64,000 nt of DNA from Desulfovibrio sp. TomC (GCF_000801335.2 NZ_JSEH01000002.1:248001-312000); one strand, 5' to 3'. Shown: positions 43,717 to 52,363, counted from the first letter of the stretch. Translations and numbers: made by a program. Notes: generated by a model from the sequence alone, not told the origin.

Positions 43717-43887
43717 TTACCGCCACTTGGTCTTATCAAACACCCCGCGCTGGACGATCTCCCGGGTTTTATAGCCATCGAAATTGAAATCCCCGGGCAG
43801 ATGCGTCCGGTTGGGCCGCCCCCGCTTCCCCAGACGGACGACTATAAGCAGCGCCAAGCCGGCCATGATCCACCCCAGCGCGGTCAT
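43717..43887 (-). CDS. 56-residue single-span membrane protein, unknown
   Basis: The reading frame begins MTALGWIMAGLALLIVVRLG, one N-terminal membrane helix, then a basic stretch (KRGRPNR) and a soluble tail with GDFNFDGYKTREI, ending DKTKWR. RBS AAGGAGG lies 6 nt before ATG 43887. The ATG overlaps the stop of the upstream gene (ATGA, 43884-43887), so the two are translationally coupled. Topology would be N-out with a cytoplasmic tail by the positive-inside rule. No family recognised. Confidence 0.75.
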   Translation of the reverse strand: MTALGWIMAGLALLIVVRLGKRGRPNRTHLPGDFNFDGYKTREIVQRGVFDKTKWR

Positions 43888-44447
43888 GGCCGGCCTCCTT
43901 GGCGTAAATGGGCATGGCTCCCCCGGGTGATGCCCAGGGCAAGGCCTCGGGCGAAGGCCAAGGCAAGCGTCCGCGCCCCGGCGCCGTCACCGGAAACCGA
44001 CACCCCGGGGTGTCCGCCCTGGCGGGCCGACTGTCGGCCGAAGCTCTCCAAAAGACCTTCGGCGGTGGGCAACATTTCCTGGTCAGGGTCCAAAAGTTCC
44101 AGGTCGATATGCCTGACGCCCCGCTCCAGCGCCCCCACCAGACAATCGCCGAGATTGGCTATGCCTGCTTCGCCAAGCACTCCTTCGATGCGGATGGCGC
44201 AGCGCTCCGGCCAGCGAACGGCCCAAATCGTGCTGCCTTCGGCCGGAGACAGATAGACGTCCAGGTCCGGATTGGCATCCGGTATGCTCGCCGCAACGTA
44301 CCAGCGGTCGGGGCCAAGCGGGCGGACAAACAATCCGGGTGTGCCGGACGGCGTGAAGCGGCATTGCGTCCCGGCCAGGAAGCCGGGACGCCCATTGGTT
44401 AACCCGGCGGCATCGATTCCGGGGACAACTGTTTCAGGCTGCGACAT
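43884..44447 (-). CDS. hypothetical protein, 187 residues
   Basis: Good RBS (GGGAGG, 6 nt before ATG 44447) and 4-nt overlap with the 56-residue membrane gene support translation. Features: FVRPLGPDRWYVAASIPDAN, then DLDVYLSPAEGSTIWAVRWP and ERCAIRIEGVLGEAGIANLG. The helix IANLGDCLVGALERGVRHID is followed by EMLPTAEGLLESFGRQ. No signal peptide or recognised motif. Divergent from the two-component genes, which hints at a sensory or regulatory link. Not recognised; function unknown. Confidence 0.65.
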   Translation of the reverse strand: MSQPETVVPGIDAAGLTNGRPGFLAGTQCRFTPSGTPGLFVRPLGPDRWYVAASIPDANPDLDVYLSPAEGSTIWAVRWPERCAIRIEGVLGEAGIANLGDCLVGALERGVRHIDLELLDPDQEMLPTAEGLLESFGRQSARQGGHPGVSVSGDGAGARTLALAFARGLALGITRGSHAHLRQGGRP

Positions 44448-44551
44448 AAACGACCTCCCTCCGGCTCCAGGCGGGCCGGAATACGGGACATCCTACGACG
44501 GGGCGGGCGTGGTGCAATCAGGCCGGCTCCTGAGATAATCCGGGATATCCT

Positions 44552-44586
44552 CCCGGGATTTTGGGATCGTCTCCCGAAATCCCGGG
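44552..44586. promoter_or_regulatory. 15-bp inverted repeat in the divergent region before the sensor kinase
   Basis: CCCGGGATTTTGGGA (44552-44566) and TCCCGAAATCCCGGG (44572-44586), one G-T mismatch, 5-bp spacer. A further CCGGGAT lies at 44540-44546. It sits between divergent genes, about 100 bp before the kinase ATG; candidate operator for the NarL-type regulator. Confidence 0.45.
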
Positions 44587-44684
44587 GGGCGGGCGGCCTG
44601 GTGCGGCCAGGGCTGACAAGGGCCTGGGAAAAGGCTATTGGTCCGACATCTTCAGGTGCCCTTACCGCCAAATTCGACACCAGC

Positions 44685-45812
44685 ATGAACGCTCCTGCAC
44701 CCCCCGATCCCCTTGCCGTCGTACGCGAAGCCGAACACGCCAAAACCGTGGCGGCGCTTTGTGAACGCATCAAGGAACTCGATTGTCTCTACGAGATCAC
44801 GCGCCTGTCTCAGCGCCAGGATACCGCCCTGGACGACATCCTGGCCGGGGCATGCAGCGTGGCCGCCAGGGCCTGGCAGTATCCGGCCGTGACCTGCGTG
44901 CGGGTGACCATTGGCGGGCGCAACCGGGCTACAGCCAACTGGCGTCGACCCGTTGCCCGCCAGGAAAGCCCCATCCGTATTCAGGGCGAATCTGTCGGGC
45001 GTATCGAGGTGGGGTATCTGGACAAGTGCGCCGAGGCCGACGAGGGACCGTTTCTGCGCGAGGAACGCCATCTTCTCGACGCAGTGGCCGACCATCTTGG
45101 GCGCATCATCGAGGCCCGCAAAGCCGAGGAACAGGTGCTCCGCCTCTCCCGGGAACTTATCAGAGCCCAGGAAACCGAGCGCCAGCGCATCGCTCGGGAA
45201 CTCCATGACGATGTGGCCCAGAATCTGTCCCTGGTCCGCCTATCCCTGGATCGGCTGGCTGTTGTGCCGGAGGCGGGCGTGAATCCGGGCTCGGACTGCC
45301 GGGACGCGATTCAGGAGAGTTCCGCTCGCCTGGGGGCGGCCATTGCCTCCCTGCGCAATCTGGCCAGCGACCTGCTCCCCCCGGCCCTTGACCGTCTGGG
45401 GCTGGCTGAGGCCGCCTCGAACCTCTGCCGCGAAACCGCTGTCCGCACCGGCTTGGTCGTGGAATTTTCCGCCGACGGGCTGGAGGTGGCACGGGTCGAT
45501 TTTGAAACCGGGCTGAACCTGTATCGTGTGCTTCAGGAGGCCCTGGCTAATGCCTGCCGCCACAGCCGCTGTTCCCGGATTGTCGTTCGTCTGATTGCGT
45601 CCCATCCCCTGCTGCTGCTGCGTGTTGACGATGACGGCATGGGCTTTGAACCCGAGGTTCGACTGGCCGAGGCGCTGGGACAAAAGCGCATGGGCCTTTG
45701 GAGCATGGGGGAGCGGGTGCGCCTGCTCGGCGGCAGGTTGCGCATCCGGTCGCGGCCGGGGCAGGGGGTGCGGATCAAGGCCGAGATACCGCTTGGCCTG
45801 GGGGGAGCATGA
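44685..45812 (+). CDS. NarX/DegS-type sensor histidine kinase (HisKA_3)
   Basis: 375 residues from ATG 44685. No TM segment, so cytoplasmic. The N-terminal ~150 residues resemble a GAF-like sensor (LYEITRLSQRQDTALDDILA onward), then a coiled linker (AEEQVLRLSRELIRAQETER). The phospho-acceptor box RELHDDVAQN and C-terminal HATPase_c (QEALANACRHSRCSRIVVRL, DDDGMGFEP, GLWSMGERVRLLGGRL) follow. It should phosphorylate the LuxR-type regulator whose gene overlaps its stop. Signal unknown. Confidence 0.92.
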   Translation: MNAPAPPDPLAVVREAEHAKTVAALCERIKELDCLYEITRLSQRQDTALDDILAGACSVAARAWQYPAVTCVRVTIGGRNRATANWRRPVARQESPIRIQGESVGRIEVGYLDKCAEADEGPFLREERHLLDAVADHLGRIIEARKAEEQVLRLSRELIRAQETERQRIARELHDDVAQNLSLVRLSLDRLAVVPEAGVNPGSDCRDAIQESSARLGAAIASLRNLASDLLPPALDRLGLAEAASNLCRETAVRTGLVVEFSADGLEVARVDFETGLNLYRVLQEALANACRHSRCSRIVVRLIASHPLLLLRVDDDGMGFEPEVRLAEALGQKRMGLWSMGERVRLLGGRLRIRSRPGQGVRIKAEIPLGLGGA

Positions 45813-46489
45813 GCGACAGCGTCAGGATTCTCATTGTCGACGATCATGGGCTGATGCGCCAGGGACTGACGGCGCTTTTGGTCGGCCATGCCCGGTATGC
45901 CGTGGTTGGGGAGGCGTCTGACGTGGCTTCGGCTGTAACGGCCGTCCGGGAATTGGCGCCGGATGTGCTGCTCCTTGATATCGGGCTGGGGCAGGGCAGC
46001 GGCGTCGAGGTTTTGAGTCGACTGGAAGGGGTGCATCCGCGTCCGAGAGTGCTTGTCGTCACCATGCACGTCCGCCTTGATCTCGTGGCCGAATGCTTCC
46101 GGACCGGGGCCATGGGGTATGTTGTCAAAGATTCGGCAGCATCAAGTCTGTTGGCCGGCATCGACGCGGTGATGCGCGGCGAACGCTACCTTGACGCGAC
46201 TATTACGCCGCAGGTGCTCATGCGCCTGGACGAATACGCAGCCCGTCGGCCCCAGCCCCGTGACCCGGCCTATGAGGGGCTTACCCGGCGCGAACAGCAG
46301 ATACTGCGCCTGTTGGCCGAGGGCAGAACTCCATCGGCCATCGCTGCAGAGCTGTTTGTATCCAAAAAAACCGTGGAAAATCATCGGGGCAATATTTTCG
46401 GCAAACTCGGCCTGACCAATCTGGCCGAACTGGTGCATTATGCTGTGCGCCTGGGCATTGTGGATCTGGATGACAATCCTGCCCAGTGA
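45809..46489 (+). CDS. NarL/FixJ-family response regulator
   Basis: 226 residues from ATG 45809, overlapping the kinase stop by 4 nt. Receiver: VDDHGLMRQG, phospho-Asp in LLDIGLGQGSG, Thr in VVTMH, Lys in YVVKDS. C-terminal LuxR HTH: GLTRREQQILRLLAEGRTPS then FVSKKTVENHRGNIFGKLG. Partner of the upstream kinase. May bind the inverted repeat at 44552-44586. Confidence 0.95.
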   Translation: MSDSVRILIVDDHGLMRQGLTALLVGHARYAVVGEASDVASAVTAVRELAPDVLLLDIGLGQGSGVEVLSRLEGVHPRPRVLVVTMHVRLDLVAECFRTGAMGYVVKDSAASSLLAGIDAVMRGERYLDATITPQVLMRLDEYAARRPQPRDPAYEGLTRREQQILRLLAEGRTPSAIAAELFVSKKTVENHRGNIFGKLGLTNLAELVHYAVRLGIVDLDDNPAQ

Positions 46490-46582
46490 AGACGGCCGGG
46501 GCGCACCGAGGTTCGGCCTCCGTTCGAGGCTTGGTTATTTCCTAGTTCTCCGGTAGATTGGCGCGCGAACTCTGGAGGCGAT

Positions 46583-47494
46583 ATGTCTGATTCGGCAAAA
46601 GCCATGGTTCTGGGCTCATTTATCGGCGACGCATTGGCGCTTGGGCCACATTGGGAATATGACACGACAGCCTTGGCCCAGCGATTTGGGTCGGTGACCG
46701 GGTATATCGACCCGCCCGAAGACAGCTTGCATGCCGGGAAAAAAGCCGGCGAGCTGACCCATTACGGGGATCAGACTTTGGTGTTGCTCGACTCCCTGGC
46801 CGCCCGGGGCTGCTTTGACCTGGATGATTTCGCCGCCCGCTGGCAGCAGCTTTTTGCGACCTACGACGGCTACGTCGATGGCGCTACCCGCATGACGCTC
46901 AACATATTCAACTTCGGCGAAGGACCAGCCAATTCCGGCTCCAATTCCAGTGATCTGGCCGGGGCGGCCCGGGTTGCGCCATTGGTTTTCGCGTTGCACG
47001 GCGACTTGATCGCCCTGGTGGAAGCGTCCCGAGGGCAGACCAAAATGACCCACAATCATGCCCGGGTCATTGAAGCCGCTGAATTTTTTGCCCGCACCGC
47101 CTGGGCTGTCCTTGGCGGCAAAACTCCGGTAGCTGCTCTGGAACTGGCGGCCGAGGCCGGATACGCCAGCGCCCCCATCAGCCAGTGGCTGCGCCTGGGA
47201 CTGGCCTCGGCCGGTCAGGAGACGGTGGAAGCCATTGCCGGCTTTGGCCAGACCTGCCACATCGACGAGGCCATGCCCGGTGTGATTCATCTCATTGCCA
47301 GATACCCCCGTGATCTGGCTTCCTGCCTGACCCAAAACGTCATGGCCGGCGGCGACAGCGCAGCCCGGGGGCTGTTGGCCGGCATGGTTGTCGGCGCGGC
47401 TGTCGGCATGGCCGGACTGCCCAAAGCCTGGGTCGGGGGACTGGCCGCCGGGAAAACCATTGCCGAAGATTTGCAGATCATTGCGGCACATTGA
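46583..47494 (+). CDS. ADP-ribosylglycohydrolase (DraG)-family protein with altered metal motifs
   Basis: 303 residues, GGAGG RBS. All-helical DraG fold: GSFIGDALALGPHWEYDTT, then THYGDQTLVLLDSLA (Asp63) and, near the C-terminus, MAGGDSAARGLLAGM (Asp258). Classical enzymes have TDDT and GGDTD for two Mg ions; here these read GDQT and GGDSA, so one or both metal sites are changed. The substrate could be ADP-ribosylated protein, a small ADP-ribosyl compound or something else. Single gene with no DraT nearby. Confidence 0.85.
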   Translation: MSDSAKAMVLGSFIGDALALGPHWEYDTTALAQRFGSVTGYIDPPEDSLHAGKKAGELTHYGDQTLVLLDSLAARGCFDLDDFAARWQQLFATYDGYVDGATRMTLNIFNFGEGPANSGSNSSDLAGAARVAPLVFALHGDLIALVEASRGQTKMTHNHARVIEAAEFFARTAWAVLGGKTPVAALELAAEAGYASAPISQWLRLGLASAGQETVEAIAGFGQTCHIDEAMPGVIHLIARYPRDLASCLTQNVMAGGDSAARGLLAGMVVGAAVGMAGLPKAWVGGLAAGKTIAEDLQIIAAH

Positions 47495-47625
47495 CCCCGA
47501 TACTTGGCGAACAGATTTTACAGCGTTCCAGGGTTGGGGTATAGAGCTTGCTGCATCGTGCCAAACCCGCCCGGCGCAGGTCCGGGCGCGACCGGTCGCT
47601 TTTGCCGGCGGCCAGGGGGGAGGAC

Positions 47626-47931
47626 ATGGAAGATTGCAAGGCGCATTTGCCGGAACTGGTGCAGTCGAGGATCGATGATCTGGTCAATGTCCAGGACGTC
47701 GACGGGGAACTGGCCGTTCATATGAAAGAACTTGAGGCCCGGATGGCGGCCCTGGAAGCCCTGGTTCGGGAAGAGGCCGGCGAGGAAGCCCGGCTCCTGG
47801 TTGAGGACATGGAGCGTCTTATCGACCGCATCCGCCGGGATTATGTGGCTATTGCCTACCGCCAGGGTGTTGTGGACGGAGCGGATTTTAAAAAGCTTGT
47901 GACCGGTCCGGGTGTTGCCGTCTCACTCTGA
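47626..47931 (+). CDS. small coiled-coil protein, unknown
   Basis: 101 residues from ATG 47626; GGGGAGG lies close upstream, and an ATG 78 nt earlier is less likely. The middle is a strongly heptad-like Glu/Arg/Leu helix (HMKELEARMAALEALVREEA then EEARLLVEDMERLIDRIRRD). No signal peptide, motif or recognised family. No obvious link to its neighbours. Confidence 0.55.
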   Translation: MEDCKAHLPELVQSRIDDLVNVQDVDGELAVHMKELEARMAALEALVREEAGEEARLLVEDMERLIDRIRRDYVAIAYRQGVVDGADFKKLVTGPGVAVSL

Positions 47932-48067
47932 TTGTTGTTTCCGAACAGCGAGATCTTGTTTCCCTTGTAAAAAAGTGGGCGAGAAGACGGCTGCAACGTC
48001 TCCCAGACGGTTTGGCGACGTTGTCACCGGGCGCATGGTCGGGCTGGCGATAGGATGAAGAGACATT

Positions 48068-48271
48068 ATGGCTGACAAGGACATCAAGGACATTGCCCAC
48101 TGCGTCTATATGATCGACCTCGTCTTGCGCGAGATCATGCATTCAGCAAGCATTACCAAAAAAGAGTTTGCAACCCAGTGCATCATTGACAGTTTCGTGA
48201 CCATTCTGCGGGAGGAGGGCTATGCCGTCACCCCGGCCCGCCTCAAAAAAATGCTCGCCTACGCCCATTGA
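48068..48271 (+). CDS. 67-residue conserved-looking small protein, unknown
   Basis: MADKDIKDIAHCVYMIDLVL, then LREIMHSASITKKEFATQCI and a basic C-terminus (ARLKKMLAYAH). Compact mixed helix, no membrane segment. Purine-rich GAAGAGA upstream of the ATG. The low redundancy and lack of compositional bias suggest a real gene; function unknown. Confidence 0.6.
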   Translation: MADKDIKDIAHCVYMIDLVLREIMHSASITKKEFATQCIIDSFVTILREEGYAVTPARLKKMLAYAH

Positions 48272-48301
48272 TTCATGACGTGTTGCGTGGCACACCCGGT
48301 T

Positions 48302-48344
48302 GGCCGCCCCCTGTGCCCAAGGACCCTTGGGGCATCCGGCGGCT
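48302..48344. terminator. long hairpin after the 67-residue gene
   Basis: GCCGCC...GGCGGC closes around TGCCCAAGG-AC-CCTTGGGGCA (one bulge). No T-run. Probable terminator or boundary element in the 227-nt gap before the acyltransferase. Confidence 0.4.
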
Positions 48345-48498
48345 ATGGTTGTGTGCGGCTTTTAACGAAAGCCGGTGAACGCGCCGGGAGGTGGACTGCC
48401 CGGCTCGTGCTCTGCCGTTTCCCACCCGGGATACCGCGCCGTTTGGGCTGCGGTCCTGGTGGTCAGGCAACCCCGGTCCCATCCCAGGAGTTCCCCTC

Positions 48499-49635
48499 GT
48501 GACCGAAACCGTCAAACCGGCCTGGAGACTCGGGCCGGCCCGTGAACCCCTTGATCGCGACGTTTCCAAACGCATTGATGTGTTGCGTATCATCCTCATC
48601 GGCCTGATTGTCTTGGCCCACGGCGCACGCGGCATCACCGTGCGCATCGCAGGCGAAACCGCCCCGGGCGCGGCGATCATGCTCGACATCTTAAACGGCC
48701 ATGTGGATTTTGTGGCTGTGCCGCTGTTTTTCACCATCTCGGGCTTCTTGTTTTTGCGCAAGTTCGAATTGTCATTGGCTGCCTACGGCGAAATGCTGCA
48801 AAAGAAATTCGCTTCGGTGCTCGTGCCCTACATTCTGTTCAATGTCGGCTTGGTTGCCTGGTTTTACTGCGTCGGCAGTATTGAGATGCTGGGGTCATGG
48901 AACTTCGTCCTCAGCGAGGGACTTGTCGCCAAGACCCTCGGTCTGGGCACCACGCCGATCAACTATCCCCTCTGGTTTTTGCGCGATCTCCTTGTGGTTT
49001 TTCTTGTGTCGCCGATCTTCCTGGTCTTTTTCAAGGAAGCTCCCGGTGTTGGTCTGGTGACGTTTTTTTGCCTCTGGACCGGCCTGTCGGAAGGGCCGTA
49101 TTCCTACGGCGGCGACATGTTCGCCTTTTATCTTGGCGGCTATCTGGCCCGGTGCCGCCTGCCCCTGGCCGGGGTCAGCTGGTGGCAGCGAGCCGGGACC
49201 TGGATCTTTTGCCTGCTGACCATCGTTCTGATCTGCTCTTCCTCACTGGGCCTGACTGACGAAGCTGTGCGCCAGTTTCTGTTCAAAGCCAATCTTGTCT
49301 TCGGCATCATTGCCTTTTGGAGGTTCTCGGCCATTGCCTGCATCCGCGACAGCAAGGTGCTTGCGCGCATGGGTCGACACAGTTTTTTTGTTTATCTGGC
49401 TCACGAGCCGACCATTTCCATGTTGCAGACGCGCTTGCTTGCCGTCTGGCGACCGGTTGGCAATGTCCAGCAGATTGTTTTTTATTTGGGCAGCGGCCTG
49501 ACCACCATTGTCGGCCTGTGGCTCTTGGCGGAACTGCTTTCCAGATTCGCGCCTATGGTCTACAACTTTGCCACCGGGGCCAGAACGCGGCCAGGACGTG
49601 CCCCGGGTGCCCGAGTTCCGGCTGGCAGCAGTTGA
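48499..49635 (+). CDS. acyltransferase 3 family membrane protein
   Basis: 378 residues from GTG 48499 (AGGAG 8 nt upstream). About ten membrane segments. Acyltransferase_3/OafA features: RIDVLRIILIGLIVLAHGAR with the conserved His near the start of TM1, FVAVPLFFTISGFLFLRKFE, YPLWFLRDLLVVFL and, late, MGRHSFFVYLAHEPTI. Such enzymes O-acetylate or O-succinylate surface glycans, peptidoglycan or lipids. Substrate unknown. Confidence 0.87.
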   Translation: MTETVKPAWRLGPAREPLDRDVSKRIDVLRIILIGLIVLAHGARGITVRIAGETAPGAAIMLDILNGHVDFVAVPLFFTISGFLFLRKFELSLAAYGEMLQKKFASVLVPYILFNVGLVAWFYCVGSIEMLGSWNFVLSEGLVAKTLGLGTTPINYPLWFLRDLLVVFLVSPIFLVFFKEAPGVGLVTFFCLWTGLSEGPYSYGGDMFAFYLGGYLARCRLPLAGVSWWQRAGTWIFCLLTIVLICSSSLGLTDEAVRQFLFKANLVFGIIAFWRFSAIACIRDSKVLARMGRHSFFVYLAHEPTISMLQTRLLAVWRPVGNVQQIVFYLGSGLTTIVGLWLLAELLSRFAPMVYNFATGARTRPGRAPGARVPAGSS

Positions 49636-49782
49636 TTGCATTTCCTGTTTTACTGTAAAGCAGGACATTCAAGAGCCGCAAAATTCTGAGAGTGAAAAAG
49701 AATATTTCTGTTTTCAACGTGTTAGGAGACGTGGTATAAGGCATGATTCCTGCTTGCCGGGCAGGAGGGAGGACCAGCATTT

Positions 49783-50151
49783 ATGCTGCGCATTCTGCTT
49801 GCCGAAGATGACGTCAACCATGCCACCCTGGCCCGCCAGACGCTGGAAGACGAAGGCCACTGCATCACCGCCGTTGCCGACGGAAAATTAGCCCTGGAAG
49901 CCGTTGTCCAGGAAACCTTCGACCTTGTCCTCCTTGATATGCGTCTGCCTGAACTTGACGGACGGGAGCTGATTGGCCGGATCAGAGCCGCCGACACCGC
50001 TGTCAGCCGTATCCCCATCGTGGTCGTTACGGGTTACGGCGTCAGGCAACACATGGATTTTTTTAAACATTCTGACGTTCGCCACTACCTCGCCAAGCCC
50101 TATGACTGCGACGAGCTGGCCTCGATTATCCGCAGTTACGACAGTCACTGA
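49783..50151 (+). CDS. stand-alone response regulator receiver (CheY-like)
   Basis: 122 residues, receiver domain only. Acidic pocket LAEDD, phospho-Asp in LVLLDMRLPELDG, Thr in VVVTGYG, Lys in LAKPYD. No output domain. RBS GGGAGGA. It ends 114 nt before smsC on the same strand. It may act by protein contact with an unlinked kinase or motor; partner unknown. Confidence 0.92.
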   Translation: MLRILLAEDDVNHATLARQTLEDEGHCITAVADGKLALEAVVQETFDLVLLDMRLPELDGRELIGRIRAADTAVSRIPIVVVTGYGVRQHMDFFKHSDVRHYLAKPYDCDELASIIRSYDSH

Positions 50152-50265
50152 CGTCAGCCGCGTTTTCTGCGGACCTTTCCGACCGGGTGAGTGGACTTTG
50201 CCGGGGTTTTTCCGTAGACCCCAGGCGGAGCAACGCCCGTATTGGGCGCAAAAAGCGAGGGAATC

Positions 50266-51027
50266 ATGCTTCGCATCGAAGATTTGCACGTGAAAATCGG
50301 CGACCGGCAAGTCCTGGCCGGCATCAATCTGCATATCGCCGACAACGAAACCTTCATTCTTTTTGGTCCCAACGGCTCGGGCAAGACGACCTTGCTCATG
50401 ACGCTCATGGGCTTTGGCAACTACGAAATAACCAAGGGCCGTATCCTGTTTCGCGGCCATGACATCACCCACGCCCCGATCTATGAGCGGGCGCGCCTGG
50501 GTATTGGCATGTCGTTCCAGCGGCCGCCCACCATCCATGGCCTCAAAACCCGCCAGATGGTGCGCATGTGCGCCCGCGACGCCGAAATCGACGTGGACGC
50601 CCTGGCCCGAAAGGTCAATATGGACGAGTTTTTGGAGCGCGATGTCAATGCCGGCTTTTCCGGCGGCGAGATCAAGCGCTCGGAACTGCTCCAGCTTATG
50701 GCCCAAAAGCCCTATCTCCTGCTGTTTGACGAGCCGGAATCCGGCGTCGACCTGGAAAACATGAAGCTCATCGGCCATACCGTGCGCGATGTGCTGACCG
50801 GCGGCATCGAACCCCGGCCCAATTCCAGCATGAAGCAGCAGCGGGTGCTCAAGCGTCCCGTCTCCGGGCTGATCATCACCCACACCGGCTATATTCTCGA
50901 GTATTTAAACGCCGACCGGGGGCAGGTGCTTTTCAACGGCCACCTGTGCTGCGAGGCCAATCCCCGCAACATCCTGGATCACATCAGCCAGTACGGCTAC
51001 CAGGAATGCGTGCGCTGCCTCAACTAG
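50266..51027 (+). CDS. smsC: SufC-like ATPase of a minimal SufBC (SMS) iron-sulfur system
   Basis: 253 residues from ATG 50266. ABC ATPase: Walker A FGPNGSGKTT, GMSFQRPPTIHGLKTRQMV (SufC-type Q-loop), signature FSGGEIKRSELLQ, Walker B LLLFDEPESGVD, SGLIITHTGYILEY. The SufC-specific ESGVD and GGEIKR are present. It pairs with a single SufB/D-like gene 16 nt downstream; no SufA, SufD, SufS or SufE gene is near. This two-gene form corresponds to the SMS machinery proposed as the ancestral SUF system of anaerobes. Confidence 0.9.
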   Translation: MLRIEDLHVKIGDRQVLAGINLHIADNETFILFGPNGSGKTTLLMTLMGFGNYEITKGRILFRGHDITHAPIYERARLGIGMSFQRPPTIHGLKTRQMVRMCARDAEIDVDALARKVNMDEFLERDVNAGFSGGEIKRSELLQLMAQKPYLLLFDEPESGVDLENMKLIGHTVRDVLTGGIEPRPNSSMKQQRVLKRPVSGLIITHTGYILEYLNADRGQVLFNGHLCCEANPRNILDHISQYGYQECVRCLN

Positions 51028-51043
51028 CCAACGGGAGCCTGTC

Positions 51044-52201
51044 ATGGAAAAGATTGATCTGAACGCCTTCCGGTTTAGCGGCTCGACGCTTGGCGAAATT
51101 CCGGATCTGCGCACCATGGATGCGGCGGACAAGGCCGAAATGCTCATGTCCGGCATTGATGTCGAAGAACGCGAACGGGCCGGCACCTATCTGCAGGTGG
51201 ACCACGGCCGGGTCCACTGCAAGAGCCTGCAAAAAGGCGTCGAGGTCCTGGACATCAAGGAAGCCCTGGCCAAATACGACGGGCTGCCGGACTATTTCTG
51301 GACCCAGGTGGACAAGGACAAGGATGAGTTCACCCGGTCCGCGGCCGGCGACCTGCACGGCGGGTACTTCATCCGCACCCAGCAAGGAGCCAAGATCGCC
51401 GAACCGGTGCAGTCGTGCCTGTTTCTCAAAGGCGACATGATCGGTCAAAACGTCCACAACGTCATTATTGTGGCCGACGATTCCGAGCTGCACATCATCA
51501 CCGGTTGCTCGGTGGCCCATGGCTCCAAGGGCGCGGCCCACCTCGGCATCACCGAAATCTTTGTCGGCAAGAACGCCAAGCTCACCTTCACCATGATCCA
51601 CAACTGGGCCGAGTCCACGGTTGTGCGGCCGCGTACCGGCGGCGTGGTGGATGAGGGCGGGGTTTTTATCAATAATTACGTGCTGCTCAAGCCGGTCAAG
51701 GATCTGCAGTCCTATCCGGCCATCCGGCTCAACGGCAAGGGGGCGGTGGCCCGCTTTAATTCCGTCATTGTCGCGCCCAAGGGGTCCTATGTGGACACCG
51801 GCAGCCGCATCGAACTCAATGCGCCCGATACCAAGGGCGAGATCATCTCCCGCACCATTGCCTCGGGCGGCACCATCATCGCCCGTGGATTTATCGGCGG
51901 CAATGCCGTGCCGGCCAAGGGCCATCTGGAGTGCAAGGGCCTCATCCTTGGCGGCGGCGTTATTCATGCCATTCCGGAACTGCTGGGCTCGGTCGACGGG
52001 GTGGAGTTGTCCCACGAAGCCGCTGTCGGCAAGATCGCCCAGGAAGAGATCGAATACCTCATGGCCAGGGGCATGGACGAAGAGGAAGCCACCTCCACCA
52101 TCGTGCGCGGCTTTCTCAACGTGGACATCATGGGCCTGCCCAAAGAACTGCAGGATGTCATCGAGGCGACCATCAGCGAGTCCGAAAAGGACATGTTTTA
52201 G
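51044..52201 (+). CDS. smsB: SufB-like scaffold of a minimal SufBC (SMS) system
   Basis: 385 residues. The right-handed beta-helix core of SufB/SufD is visible (SELHIITGCSVAHGSKGAAH, then ITEIFVGKNAKLTFTMIHNW, RTGGVVDEGG and AKGHLECKGLIL). Cys297 in HLEC aligns with the SufB scaffold cysteine, and His324 in LSHEAAVGKI with the partner region; AQEEIEYLMARGMDEEEATS is the C-terminal SufC-binding helix. It assembles Fe-S clusters with the upstream ATPase. Shorter than E. coli SufB (495) because the N-terminal domain is reduced. Confidence 0.9.
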   Translation: MEKIDLNAFRFSGSTLGEIPDLRTMDAADKAEMLMSGIDVEERERAGTYLQVDHGRVHCKSLQKGVEVLDIKEALAKYDGLPDYFWTQVDKDKDEFTRSAAGDLHGGYFIRTQQGAKIAEPVQSCLFLKGDMIGQNVHNVIIVADDSELHIITGCSVAHGSKGAAHLGITEIFVGKNAKLTFTMIHNWAESTVVRPRTGGVVDEGGVFINNYVLLKPVKDLQSYPAIRLNGKGAVARFNSVIVAPKGSYVDTGSRIELNAPDTKGEIISRTIASGGTIIARGFIGGNAVPAKGHLECKGLILGGGVIHAIPELLGSVDGVELSHEAAVGKIAQEEIEYLMARGMDEEEATSTIVRGFLNVDIMGLPKELQDVIEATISESEKDMF

Positions 52202-52273
52202 CTCGGCCGCCTGAAAAAGCATGTTTTTCCGGTGGCTGGCGTGACGGCAAGGCTGTCGCTCTGCTGACGGCAT

Positions 52274-52310
52274 AAAAAACGCCGGGACTCGCGCGAGTCC
52301 CGGCGTTTTT
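52274..52310. terminator. terminator of the smsCB operon
   Basis: AAAAACGCCGGGACTCG-CGAGTCCCGGCGTTTTT is a nearly continuous perfect palindrome with flanking T and A runs, about 70 nt after smsB. Works on either strand. Confidence 0.9.
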
Positions 52311-52363
52311 ATGCCGTCCGGCGGTTGCCAAGAAACACAACCTGGGATAAGCCCAAAACCGGT

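Noticed and set aside
43639-44256. 205-codon plus-strand frame after tRNA-Leu
   Set aside because: Low-complexity Pro/Arg/Ser composition; the opposite strand has two RBS-supported, overlapping genes.
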